A stretch of DNA of 32,331 bases from Candidatus Poribacteria bacterium (GCA_026710795.1 JAPOQK010000083.1:1-32331), one strand, 5' to 3'; shown: positions 8,611-16,776, counted from the stretch's first letter. Translations and numbers: made by a program. The notes: generated from the letters alone by a model not told the origin.

Positions 8611-9362
8611 TTGCTTTCAATGCCTCTCTTTTTAAAAATCTGTTTTACCCGTTCCAAGTCTTCAGGCACATCTACGCCAATAAGGGGGGTGTCGGTTTCA
8701 ACGACATGGATGGGAATACCATGTTCCAAAAAACGTAACTGCTCTAAGCCTTCAGCAATCTCATAAGGGGTACGTTCCCAAGATGTGAAGGCGAAGAGTT
8801 GTTCTTTTCGGAATGCATATAGTCCAATATGTCTATATACCAGCGTTTCTTCAACAAAATTATGTTGTTTATTAATCGGTGTGCTGGGTATAGGACCTCT
8901 TGAGAAGTACAACGCATCCCCGTCAAAATTAGTAACAACTTTAACGATGTTCCTGTCAAGATAATCTTCAATTGTAAATATCCGCTCTTTCAAGGTGCAA
9001 ACTTGCACAGAAGGTCTATTAACAAACGGTCTAAGCATCAGATCTATCTGTTCCGGTTCAAGCAACGGTTCATCACCTTGAATGTCAACAACCACATCAC
9101 ATGTCAGTTGTTTCGCGACGACAGCAACTCTGTCTGTTCCTGTAGCACACTCACCTGTCATCTGAACGTTCCCGCCAAAATCTTGAACAGCATCATAGAT
9201 TCGTCTATCATCCGTGGCAACAATCACTTGACTGAGCATTTTTGCTTTGCTTGCCCGCTCATATACATGCTGCACCATCGGCTTTCCCAGAATATCTGCC
9301 AACGCTTTCCCTTCAAAACGGCTTGAAGCGTATCGAGCTGGGATAATTCCTATACTTTTCAA
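8607..9362 (-). CDS. kdsB: CMP-Kdo synthetase (3-deoxy-manno-octulosonate cytidylyltransferase)
   Basis: A 251-residue cytidylyltransferase that activates Kdo with CTP for lipopolysaccharide inner-core synthesis. The signature IIPARYASSRFEGKAL is at residues 5-20, VVDIQGDEPLL provides the metal-binding aspartate, and a ligand loop PIPSTP and EQLRFLEHG follow. Translation appears to begin at TTG 9362, preceded by GAGAAG at a suitable distance; no ATG gives a full N-terminus. It is the first gene of the minus-strand run and overlaps pyrG. It is the clearest evidence that the cell has LPS. Confidence 0.95.
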   Translation of the reverse strand: MKSIGIIPARYASSRFEGKALADILGKPMVQHVYERASKAKMLSQVIVATDDRRIYDAVQDFGGNVQMTGECATGTDRVAVVAKQLTCDVVVDIQGDEPLLEPEQIDLMLRPFVNRPSVQVCTLKERIFTIEDYLDRNIVKVVTNFDGDALYFSRGPIPSTPINKQHNFVEETLVYRHIGLYAFRKEQLFAFTSWERTPYEIAEGLEQLRFLEHGIPIHVVETDTPLIGVDVPEDLERVKQIFKKRGIESK

Positions 9363-9626
9363 ATGTAACTTCTCTCTTTGCGTGGTAATTTGCTATACAT
9401 CATCACTCCAATCATTGTAAAAAATTCTCTTGTGATTTATCTGATGTTCTTGAATTACTTTATCTTAATATCCCTTAATATTCAAGGAAAACTATCGCGA
9501 GGACATGTAACATTTTGTGCCAACATTCCATCATTACCATTGTAGCACGGGTCTTTGGGAATACCGTATGAAAATAAAAAATATAGTCGGTAGTATCTTG
9601 TATTTGTAAGATATTAAATCTGTTCA

Positions 9627-9675
9627 TTGTCTGAACCAGGATTTACAAGATTATAGGATTTGCAGGATAAGAGGG
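9627..9675. repeat. Solo left end of the CTGAACCAGG MITE-like element
   Basis: Nearly identical to 2051-2097, with one A/G change in GGATTTACAGGAT. No matching inverted right end is visible within the next 200 bases, so it is a truncated copy or a simpler repeat unit. Confidence 0.6.
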
Positions 9676-9733
9676 TTTTGAATAGGGAATGTAATTGAGG
9701 GGTGGATACGTTTTGTCAGAATCTCGGAGGAAA

Positions 9734-9768
9734 GTGTCGGACGTCGCTGCGCTCACTCCGACCTACGA
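9734..9768. repeat. Palindromic intergenic repeat, copy D
   Basis: GTCGGA at 9736-9741 pairs with TCCGAC at 9757-9762, and the right flank ACCTACG is shared with copies A and C. Substitutions lie mostly outside the outer stem. Confidence 0.65.
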
Positions 9769-10009
9769 AGACCTTAAATTGACAGTTATGGTGTTGAGGA
9801 ACGAAACCTGATCTACAATATTTTCAGAATATTTACGCATGTGATATGCCACACAAGAAAACCAAAAACAGAAGAAACTGGTATACTTTAAGAAAAAAGT
9901 TGACATCTATTAACTTATTCTATACAATTCCACTTAGAATTACAATGTTTTAGGTAAGTGTGGATGGATACCATCCTAAACGTAAGTATAAGTACCGAAG
10001 GAGGTATAC

Positions 10010-11176
10010 ATGGCAGAAGGAATTAAAATGGGTTTAGTCGGATGTGGGGGTATGTCCGGTGCCCACATGAACGGTTATCGTGAGATGTGGTCCAAAGAGT
10101 TGAGAGATTATGATATAGTCGCTGCGTGTGATATAGATAAGGGTAGAGCAGAGGCGCGCGCAAATCAGGCGCACGAATTCCAAGGTGGTACAAAACCTGC
10201 CGTCTATACAGACCTTGACGAAATGCTTGCCAAACATCCCGATTTAGAGGCTGTTGATATCTGTGCACTACATAGTGCCCATCATGTCCTTGCGGTACCA
10301 GCATTGGAAGCAGGAAAACATGTTATCATAGAGAAACCTTTTGGAATTACAATGCGTGCATGCAAACTCATGATGGAAGCAGCCGAACGCAACGATAGAA
10401 TCATATCCGTAGCAGAAAACTATCGCTTGGCACGGATACAACGAACACGGAGCTGGGCAATAGCACAAGGACGCATCGGTGAACCACGAATGTTCTTCTG
10501 GGTTGAGGTTGGCGAGGCATTAGGAAAATGGGGTTGGCGTAACTTCAAGATGGATGCTGGTGGTGGTTGGGCATTGGATGGCGGTGTGCATTTCACCGAC
10601 CTAATGCGCTATATTCTCGGTATGGAAGCAGAAGAAGTTTATGCCATCAACAAAGCCTACGAACCTTACCGCTATGACAACGTGGGTGAACGTGAAGGTG
10701 GTTATTCGGTTGATGTGGAAGACGCTATGATCGCTACCATTAAGTTTGAACAAGGCGTTACGGCTCAATGGACCTGGGTTGGGTCTGCCCCTGGACACGG
10801 CTTCGGTCAACATACTGTTTACGGCAGTGAAGGTGCCCTTGATTGGGGTAGAGGTTTAGTGCCACGCGGCGGTGAGGCAATAGCAAATGGCGATTTGGAA
10901 AAGGAATTCATGGATAGCCTCAGCGATGACGAGAAGGAATACTACTTCCCAGCTGGAATGGGTGATACGGTTGCTATTGAATTGAAATACTTCGCAGATG
11001 CAATCCGCAACGGAGGAAAACCCGAAGTGGATGCAGTTGAAGGGATGAAATCCGAAGCAATCTGTATGGCTGTCTATGAATCCGGATATTGGGGACGTCC
11101 AGTAACAATTTCTGAAATAGAGAATTGTGAATTGGAAGGCTATCAGAAGGAAATTAACGACCACATAGGGATATAA
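10010..11176 (+). CDS. Gfo/Idh/MocA-family NAD(P)-dependent dehydrogenase
   Basis: A 388-residue cytoplasmic oxidoreductase. An N-terminal Rossmann fold has GLVGCGGMSGAH at residues 8-19. The catalytic Lys109 sits in the family motif EKPFG, and the C-terminal sheet domain contributes the Asp190/His194/Asp197 cluster in ALDGGVHFTDLMRY. Enzymes of this family oxidise or reduce sugars, inositols and sugar acids; the substrate cannot be named. A strong AGGAGG precedes the ATG. It is separated from the enolase-superfamily gene downstream by about 700 bp of hairpin repeats, so cotranscription is doubtful although the pairing is common in sugar-acid catabolism. Confidence 0.9.
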   Translation: MAEGIKMGLVGCGGMSGAHMNGYREMWSKELRDYDIVAACDIDKGRAEARANQAHEFQGGTKPAVYTDLDEMLAKHPDLEAVDICALHSAHHVLAVPALEAGKHVIIEKPFGITMRACKLMMEAAERNDRIISVAENYRLARIQRTRSWAIAQGRIGEPRMFFWVEVGEALGKWGWRNFKMDAGGGWALDGGVHFTDLMRYILGMEAEEVYAINKAYEPYRYDNVGEREGGYSVDVEDAMIATIKFEQGVTAQWTWVGSAPGHGFGQHTVYGSEGALDWGRGLVPRGGEAIANGDLEKEFMDSLSDDEKEYYFPAGMGDTVAIELKYFADAIRNGGKPEVDAVEGMKSEAICMAVYESGYWGRPVTISEIENCELEGYQKEINDHIGI

Positions 11177-11234
11177 TAGTAATCTCCTAAAGTGTTTTAT
11201 TTAAACAAGGTTGATTACGACATTCCTCAGATAC

Positions 11235-11266
11235 TGGTAGATGCGGTTCTAAACCCGCATCTACCA
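11235..11266. repeat. Perfect 12 bp hairpin
   Basis: TGGTAGATGCGG (11235-11246) pairs exactly with CCGCATCTACCA (11255-11266) across an 8-base loop. It lies 60 bp after the Gfo/Idh stop and could terminate transcription, although there is no T-run right after it. It may instead be another dispersed palindrome. Confidence 0.7.
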
Positions 11267-11336
11267 TTTGAAATATCATTAATTTAACACAGATGGCTAT
11301 AGTATAGAATACAAACGATTTCATTAATTACTTTAG

Positions 11337-11358
11337 AGCGAGGTATCTGTACCTCGCT
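11337..11358. repeat. Perfect 9 bp hairpin
   Basis: AGCGAGGTA (11337-11345) pairs with TACCTCGCT (11350-11358) over a TCTG tetraloop, followed by ATTCCTTTT. It could act as a weak terminator in the plus direction. Confidence 0.6.
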
Positions 11359-11491
11359 ATTCCTTTTAGTGCCAAACATCAACTATCATTCAATATTTTA
11401 ACCTAACTTGACACCTGTTTTGCTAACACTGTTGTAGGAAAGATACTAATACCATTTCTAATAAATAAAGTGCCATTTGCTGAGGACTACT

Positions 11492-11641
11492 TGTAGGAGC
11501 GACCTCCTGGTCGCGACCGGCAAATCAAGAAATCAACGGTATGAACGCCTGTTGGCGTTCCCCGGGTATGAATGCAATTTAGGCATTCACCCAAATCAAC
11601 GGTATGAATGCCATTTAGGCATTCCCCGGGTCGCTCCTACA
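11492..11641. repeat. Compound foldback repeat with three internal hairpins
   Basis: Outer arms TGTAGGAGCGACC (11492-11504) and GGTCGCTCCTACA (11629-11641) are perfect 13 bp complements. Inside are hairpins at 11543-11560 (GAACGCC/GGCGTTC), 11570-11588 (GAATGC/GCATTC) and 11606-11624 (GAATGCC/GGCATTC). Hairpins 1 and 3 differ by a compensatory C-G to T-A change. The spacer AATCAACGGTATGAA occurs twice and CCCCGGGT recurs. A further palindrome GGTCGCGACC is at 11509-11518. Confidence 0.75.
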
Positions 11642-11876
11642 GAAGAAAGATTTCCAATCAATAACAATGGTTAAATCCAGTAATGGGATAATAAATATTA
11701 GAATTGGTATAACACTGCCGAATATCAGACGCGTATTCACATTGATTTGGGTTCGTAAAAGACAACTTAAGAATCAGCAGAAAATTGTTGTTTTGAAGAT
11801 AATAGCACTTCTCAATTGAAGCAAATATGTAACAATTTAAGCTAAAACACACAAAATAATTAAACAAAGGGAAAAT

Positions 11877-13229
11877 ATGCCAAAACCAACAGACATCCGT
11901 ATACTTGATGTTCAATTTGATTTTGAAGAACATCAATATCGGACACCACTCAAGTTCGGTGGTGTGCCGACTGATCATTGCGTGCTCTTTAACGTATGGA
12001 TGCGTGTCCAAACGCATGATGGAAAAGAAGCAGAAGGAATTGGCTCTACACCACTTGGCAATGTTTGGGCATTTCCACCCCGTTACGTTCCGTTTGACCA
12101 GAGTCTCGCTGCGATGAAAAATCTCGCAAAATTAGCCGTTGAGAAAACACGAGAATGCACGCTCTGTGCACACCCGCTTGAACTATCTGATGTGCTTGAA
12201 CCCATTTTTTTACAAATTGCAGACGAGTTGTCTCAGGAGATGCAGCTCAAATCACCGATACCGATGCTTTGCACTGTTGTTACGACAAGTCCAATTGACG
12301 CTGCCATTCATGATGGGTTTGGAAAAGCAAACGGTATCAATAGTTACAACGGATTAGACGCAGACTATATTCAAACAGATCTATCGCATTTTCTGGATAG
12401 TGATTTTGCAGGTAAATACCTGGATCAATATACGACACGACATCCCCAACCCAACATGCCTATCTATCACCTTGTCGGTGCATTAGATCCACTTACGGAT
12501 GAAGATATTACAGAACGACTCGACGATGGATTACCTGAAACCTTACCAGAATGGATTGTCGCAGATGGATTAACCCACTTAAAGATCAAACTGAATGGAG
12601 ACGATTTGGAGTGGGACGTTGCCCGCGTCCTCGCTATTGACCATATCACTGCGGAAACACAGGCAACACGGGGTATTAATACTTGGCACTATTCCGCGGA
12701 TTTCAACGAAACATGTCAAGATGTGGAATACCTATTGGAATTTCTCAATCGGATACAGGAAGGGGATGGACACGCTTTTGAACGGCTTGCTTATATTGAG
12801 CAACCTACAGATAGGGATCTTAAAGCACATCCTGAAAACAAAATGCACAAAGCTGCTGAGATAAAACCTGTAGTGATTGACGAATCACTCACCGACTTTG
12901 AAACCTTGTTATTAGCGCGCGAACAAGGGTATTCAGGGGTTGCTCTTAAAGCATGTAAAGGGCAATCACAAGCATTACTGATGGGAGCCGCTGCCCAAGA
13001 ATACGGGATGTTTCTCGCTGTTCAAGATCTGACATGTCCAGGTGCATCGTTCTTACATTCCGCAGGACTCGCCGCACGTATACGCGGGGTAACGGCTATT
13101 GAGGGAAATGCACGGCAATTCTGTCCAAGGGCAAATGACGGTTGGAGAGAAGAATATCCAGAAATTTTCAACATTACGGATGGCACTTTAGGAACACAAA
13201 TATTAACCGGTCCAGGACTTGGGTATTGA
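11877..13229 (+). CDS. Enolase-superfamily protein (mandelate racemase/muconate lactonising type)
   Basis: A 450-residue protein with an N-terminal capping domain (about 1-165) and a TIM-barrel domain. Barrel landmarks appear in order: LKIKLN with Lys236 and Lys238, Asp275 in SADFNE, Glu308 in YIEQP, Asp335 in VIDES, and ALKACKGQS with Lys358/Lys361. The Asp-Glu-Asp set fits the magnesium site and the lysines the acid-base residues of the superfamily, which abstracts the alpha proton of a carboxylate to dehydrate, epimerise or cycloisomerise sugar acids. It is longer than most members because of an insert around 165-225. Only a weak AAAGGGA precedes the ATG. The substrate is unknown. Confidence 0.8.
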   Translation: MPKPTDIRILDVQFDFEEHQYRTPLKFGGVPTDHCVLFNVWMRVQTHDGKEAEGIGSTPLGNVWAFPPRYVPFDQSLAAMKNLAKLAVEKTRECTLCAHPLELSDVLEPIFLQIADELSQEMQLKSPIPMLCTVVTTSPIDAAIHDGFGKANGINSYNGLDADYIQTDLSHFLDSDFAGKYLDQYTTRHPQPNMPIYHLVGALDPLTDEDITERLDDGLPETLPEWIVADGLTHLKIKLNGDDLEWDVARVLAIDHITAETQATRGINTWHYSADFNETCQDVEYLLEFLNRIQEGDGHAFERLAYIEQPTDRDLKAHPENKMHKAAEIKPVVIDESLTDFETLLLAREQGYSGVALKACKGQSQALLMGAAAQEYGMFLAVQDLTCPGASFLHSAGLAARIRGVTAIEGNARQFCPRANDGWREEYPEIFNITDGTLGTQILTGPGLGY

Positions 13230-13237
13230 TATGGCTA

Positions 13238-14278
13238 TTAATTCGCAAAAACTGATGAAACCTTCTTGATTTCTCCCCATCGTGTTTGCTTCTTTCCTTT
13301 AGGAGAGACAGATAACGCATCACCTTTAATCCAATCTACTTCATATCCATCCACGGCTGGATTTGTCAATTCGGTTAGGTTTTTTGTGGTGAGATGATAT
13401 TTATAGATATGGTATTCAAGTAATTCCACAAAATTAAGTTTGTTTAGCTCAATTTCTCGCATGGATATAACAACGGATTCACCATCATCCATCCAGTCAA
13501 CACCCATAGGTTTCCAATTCTTTGGAACATCTAACTCAACGATATTTTCACCGTCCCGATCACATATCATATATCTGTGAGCCAGATGGATCTCAACTTT
13601 AATCTTACCTACTTGCTGTACTTCATATTCAGATTGCTCATACAGTATCTGTTTACCATCAGGTGACCATCTGGGTCTTGTCCGTATAATCCGCTGTCCA
13701 TCCTCTGGATCTGGCAAAAGTTGTCGGGCATTTTTTCCATCCGCATCCATTATCCAAAGATTTGCACCAGTAGCACCTCCAAATGGATGTGTTGAATAGA
13801 CAATATGTCTACCATCAGGTGACCAATTTGATGAACCTGCACTCACCGGAGCAATTTCCTTAATTTCACCACTTTCTAAGTCTAACGTACTTATGCTACG
13901 TTTGATATGATGCCTTGAGAATAGCACCTGCTTACCATCAGGTGAAAATGATGGATAAATCGCAGTTCCGTTATCGGTTTTTGTAAGCTGCCTGATATTT
14001 GTGCCATCAGCGTTCATAATCGCAATGTAACTACCTCGTGGACCAACTTTGATATCAAAATTGTAATCACCAAATACAATCTGTCTTCCATCTGGTGACC
14101 AACGTGGATTTCCGGGAACTGATTTACCAATCAGTAGTTTTATGTTGCTGCCATCATCTTCCATGACATACAGTCCCGTAAAACCCCCAGCAATTGATCT
14201 AAATACAATTTTAGCATCAACAACTGTGACCAGCAGTATAAAGCAGAAACAGCAAAGGCTCGTAAACAATGTCCGCAT
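13238..14278 (-). CDS. Exported TolB-like PD40 beta-propeller protein
   Basis: A 346-residue protein with a signal peptide (1 to about 22, ending VVDA). At least four PD40 repeats carry the consensus WSPDG: RWSPDGRQIVF, SFSPDGKQVLF, NWSPDGRHIVY, RWSPDGKQILY, with a degenerate fifth (DWMDDGESVVI). Such propellers act in the periplasm as binding or scaffold domains; this one lacks the N-terminal domain of true TolB. It is the last gene of the minus-strand cluster that starts at 16776, 21 nt after the unknown gene at 14300, and converges with the enolase-superfamily gene with only 8 nt between them. A specific partner cannot be read from sequence. Confidence 0.8.
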   Translation of the reverse strand: MRTLFTSLCCFCFILLVTVVDAKIVFRSIAGGFTGLYVMEDDGSNIKLLIGKSVPGNPRWSPDGRQIVFGDYNFDIKVGPRGSYIAIMNADGTNIRQLTKTDNGTAIYPSFSPDGKQVLFSRHHIKRSISTLDLESGEIKEIAPVSAGSSNWSPDGRHIVYSTHPFGGATGANLWIMDADGKNARQLLPDPEDGQRIIRTRPRWSPDGKQILYEQSEYEVQQVGKIKVEIHLAHRYMICDRDGENIVELDVPKNWKPMGVDWMDDGESVVISMREIELNKLNFVELLEYHIYKYHLTTKNLTELTNPAVDGYEVDWIKGDALSVSPKGKKQTRWGEIKKVSSVFAN

Positions 14279-14299
14279 TAATGTTCTCCTTAAGCAAAC

Positions 14300-14659
14300 T
14301 TATGAGATGGGATCAGAATGCCTCGGTTCGTTAACCTCTGTATCGGTGACAGTGATATTGGTGACCACATTCCTCTGTTCTGGATGCCGAACAGGAAAAT
14401 CCTTGATAACTTCATTGATGAAGCCTTTTATTGTCATCTTAACATGGTCAAACGGAATACATTCTAAAACGATGATTGCACGATGTTTCGACGGTGCTAT
14501 ATTGTAGGTCAGTCCATACTGTATACCGAGTTGTATTAACTCTGGTTCAACATTGATTGAAATCTGTCTACGTTCCTGTTCTGTTATGAAATAACTATCT
14601 ACGATAAAATGTGTGTGAATCCACGCTTCTTTTTCTTCAATGATCTTCATAATTTGCAT
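14300..14659 (-). CDS. Hypothetical protein of about 119 residues
   Basis: I do not recognise the family. The protein is soluble-looking, mixed alpha/beta, with no signal peptide or membrane helix. It contains WIHTHFIVDSYFITEQ near the start and an acidic, polar tail (TDTEVNEPRHSD). The open frame extends to a TTG at 14686, but no ribosome site favours it; ATG 14659 or ATG 14650 is more likely. It sits between the FGE-like gene and the PD40 propeller gene with short gaps on both sides, so it is probably cotranscribed with them. That context, more than its own sequence, supports it as a real gene. Confidence 0.55.
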   Translation of the reverse strand: MQIMKIIEEKEAWIHTHFIVDSYFITEQERRQISINVEPELIQLGIQYGLTYNIAPSKHRAIIVLECIPFDHVKMTIKGFINEVIKDFPVRHPEQRNVVTNITVTDTEVNEPRHSDPIS

Positions 14660-14711
14660 TGTAACATGAAAAACAGTGGGAGTCAATTGGACTGAAAGGT
14701 TATAATACCTA

Positions 14712-15599
14712 TTAGTACTGTTTCTTGATTTGTGGACGTGGACGTACCACCCGAAACCCGATATTGTGTGTGGAATCCAGGGGATAAAACATAGACCTTA
14801 AAGCCGACCGTAGGAATGTACTACCGGTATCCCACGCACCACCACGAATAACGCGCGCACGTAATATATCGCGGAAACGAAGGTTCAACGGATCTTGCTT
14901 AACATCCTTACCGTTCCGTTGGTAAAAGGATGAATCATATTCATCAAGACACCATTCCCATACGTTCCCAGCAAGATCAACAATACCGTTAGGAGAATCC
15001 CCTTCTTGAAATTGACCAACAGGTGTAGGTTTGTTATAGCGGCGTGCGAAATTAGCATGCTGTCGTACTTTGGGAGGATCGTTCCCCCACGGATATTTTC
15101 GTCCTTCTGTACCACGAGCTGCCCGTTCCCACTGTGCCTCTGTCGGCAAACTTGCACCGATCCACTCAGCAAAGGCTTGTGCATCAAACCAAGTTACGCC
15201 TACGACAGGTTGTGTATCGGCATTGTAGTTATTATCCTTCAATGTCTCTTCACCGTTGTTTCCTCGTGGTACAGGACGATTTGTTGCCTCAATAAAAGCG
15301 CGGTATTGTGCATTAGTGATTTCGTATCGTGAAATTTGGTAGGCGGAGAGATGGACAGTATGCTGTGGCACTTCAGCATCAAAAGCGTGTTTTTCCAGCA
15401 GTGAACTTCGCAACTTTGCATCGTTGAATGCAGTTTCTGCTTCCTTGGGTGTAGATCCCATTAGGAATTCTCCCGCAGGTATTTCAACCCATTTTATGGT
15501 GTTGAGTGTTTTTTCAGCGGCAAGTGTTAAATCGGCAGTAACAAGACTGCTCAAAGAGCAAAAAAAGATTACCAGAATCGTAATACAGATGCATCGCAT
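14712..15599 (-). CDS. Exported FGE-sulfatase-fold (SUMF1-like) protein lacking the catalytic cysteines
   Basis: A 295-residue protein with a signal peptide from ATG 15599 (MRCICITILVIFF..., cleavage near LVTA). Family landmarks follow: WVEIPAGEFLMGS, YEITNAQYRAFI, PVVGVTWFDAQAFAEW, LPTEAQWERAARG, YPWGN, DLAGNVWEW and the closing RVIRGGAW...GFRVVRP. In true formylglycine-generating enzymes two cysteines lie in the segment after RGGSW; here that stretch reads AWDTGSTFLRSALRS, with none. Sulfatase activation is therefore unlikely, and the fold is probably used for something else outside the cytoplasm, as in many FGE-domain proteins. A TTG at 15617 overlapping the previous stop is an alternative start. 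It belongs to the five-gene minus-strand cluster. Confidence 0.85.
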   Translation of the reverse strand: MRCICITILVIFFCSLSSLVTADLTLAAEKTLNTIKWVEIPAGEFLMGSTPKEAETAFNDAKLRSSLLEKHAFDAEVPQHTVHLSAYQISRYEITNAQYRAFIEATNRPVPRGNNGEETLKDNNYNADTQPVVGVTWFDAQAFAEWIGASLPTEAQWERAARGTEGRKYPWGNDPPKVRQHANFARRYNKPTPVGQFQEGDSPNGIVDLAGNVWEWCLDEYDSSFYQRNGKDVKQDPLNLRFRDILRARVIRGGAWDTGSTFLRSALRSMFYPLDSTHNIGFRVVRPRPQIKKQY

Positions 15600-15613
15600 A
15601 ACCAGAATATCAC

Positions 15614-16207
15614 TCAATTGTCATTGCATTTCTCTTCAAAATTGAAGTTTCTTAAAGAGAATCTTGTCCATACTTCATCTAAATTATCACCTTCACTTGA
15701 AGAACCTCCATACGATCCTAACTTATAATCTACCCCGGTGGCAGCACTTAATCTACGGGCGATTTCAAAAATGTCTTTTACTTGACGTTGACTATCTGGT
15801 TTGTCAACACTGCACCGTAACAGATTTGGAGGTTCAGAACTTTTTTCATCGTACTTCAGATAAGCGTAATCCTTCAATATACTTTTGAGAATAGCAGGTG
15901 GGTCTAATTCCTTCCGAACGGTTTGAACTATCTCTATTGCCGCCTGTTGCAAAGTTTTTTCAAGTTCTTCTCGAGTAATTTCGCCAAGTTCGTCATCTTC
16001 AAGTGTAGCCAGAAATATTCCTTTCCCTAGATCAATTGGTAGACCGTTTTCTTGTTTATGCTGATCGCCATTTAAAGCATACCGAACCCTTCCAAAGCGA
16101 ACAGTGCCAAAACCATTCCTTATAGGCATTTCTAACCTAAGAAACTTAATGAAATCATTGGTCCGCACCTTTTTCAAGTCAATGTTAAGAAGATCATACA
16201 TATTCAT
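15614..16207 (-). CDS. Hypothetical protein, 197 residues, partner of the ART-like gene
   Basis: I do not recognise a family. It is soluble with no signal peptide. The first half has FIKFLRLEMPIRNGFGTVRFGRVRYAL, then an acidic helical stretch (LEDDELGEITREELEKTLQQAA) and a C-terminal part with DIFEIARRLSAATGVDYKLG. It follows the ART-like gene by 11 nt and abuts the FGE-like gene, so the three are probably one transcript. If the upstream protein is a toxin-like ADP-ribosyltransferase, this would be the natural candidate for its antidote, but nothing in the sequence proves it. Confidence 0.65.
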   Translation of the reverse strand: MNMYDLLNIDLKKVRTNDFIKFLRLEMPIRNGFGTVRFGRVRYALNGDQHKQENGLPIDLGKGIFLATLEDDELGEITREELEKTLQQAAIEIVQTVRKELDPPAILKSILKDYAYLKYDEKSSEPPNLLRCSVDKPDSQRQVKDIFEIARRLSAATGVDYKLGSYGGSSSEGDNLDEVWTRFSLRNFNFEEKCNDN

Positions 16208-16218
16208 AATAGTTTCTC

Positions 16219-16776
16219 CTATGACTGAGGCAAATCTAATAGAGAGAACTCTACTTCAAAACGGTGTTTTATACAAAACGGAGGTATGTAACCCCGAACT
16301 AACATTTCTGCATCACGTTGTGCAAATGTAAGTGCTATTAACTGAAGTTCAACTTGAGACGAAAGACCACTTTCTTGGTTAGATGGTTGAGGGGTTTGAC
16401 TATTTAGTAGATTTTCCATATATTCTAAGTCTACAATCCCTTTCAAAGGTTGTGGCAAAATATGCACAACCTCTTTGACTGGATCAAATAAATTAAGTCC
16501 ATGTGGTAATGAATCATCAATTTCTATTTCATAAATATAAGCAGGGATATCTGTAGTCGGTTCTCTCTTACTACTAAATACTGCATAATGCCACGCCACT
16601 GCATAAGATCGAGTTAACGAAATATAAGGACTGTTTGCTGTGCTTTTTGAAATATGATCAATTAAAGTTTCGGTTGTTGGTGTAGTTTCTGGTGCCCTCG
16701 CTGAAAAACCCGTTTTCCGGGAGTCATTGGCATGCCAATGTGTTCCAACGCCAGCACCTTTATAAAATGTAGCCAT
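16219..16776 (-). CDS. Putative ADP-ribosyltransferase-like protein (enterotoxin-A/pierisin-type fold)
   Basis: A 185-residue protein with no signal peptide. The order and spacing of motifs resemble toxin-type mono-ADP-ribosyltransferases: FYKGAG at 4-9 (family: Y-R-x), GFSAR at 23-27, SPYISLTRSYAVA at 49-61 (family: x-STS-x), AYIYEIEI at 79-86, and KEVVHILPQP with Glu102 where the catalytic Glu is expected. In heat-labile enterotoxin A the matching residues are about 7, 61 and 112. The first Arg is Lys and STS is SLT here, so activity may be altered or lost. The residues after about 120 are not recognised. It starts the minus-strand cluster of five genes. No good Shine-Dalgarno is visible. 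The assignment is by eye and needs structural comparison. Confidence 0.5.
   Translation of the reverse strand: MATFYKGAGVGTHWHANDSRKTGFSARAPETTPTTETLIDHISKSTANSPYISLTRSYAVAWHYAVFSSKREPTTDIPAYIYEIEIDDSLPHGLNLFDPVKEVVHILPQPLKGIVDLEYMENLLNSQTPQPSNQESGLSSQVELQLIALTFAQRDAEMLVRGYIPPFCIKHRFEVEFSLLDLPQS

Larger units (their letters stand above)
9363..10009. other. Intergenic region with repeat fragments between divergent kdsB and Gfo/Idh genes
   Basis: No convincing gene. It holds a solo left end of the CTGAACCAGG element (9627-9675) and a palindrome with GTCGGA 9736-9741 facing TCCGAC 9757-9762. The rest is AT-rich and should contain the divergent promoters, but I could not pin down -35/-10 boxes with confidence. 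Confidence 0.5.
11177..11876. other. Intergenic region rich in hairpin elements
   Basis: No gene supported. It contains two simple strong hairpins (11235-11266, 11337-11358) and a 150 bp compound foldback repeat (11492-11641), with AT-rich sequence before the next gene. Confidence 0.6.

Noticed and set aside
11543..11624. Possible CRISPR-like repeats
   Set aside because: Units are few, palindromic and unevenly spaced, with no consistent spacers and no cas genes nearby.
11477..11674. 65-residue frame across the compound hairpin
   Set aside because: It is entirely explained by the repeat structure and has no ribosome site or homology.
14712..15599. Formylglycine-generating enzyme (sulfatase activator)
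   Set aside because: Both catalytic cysteines are absent, the protein has a signal peptide, and no sulfatase gene is in the window.
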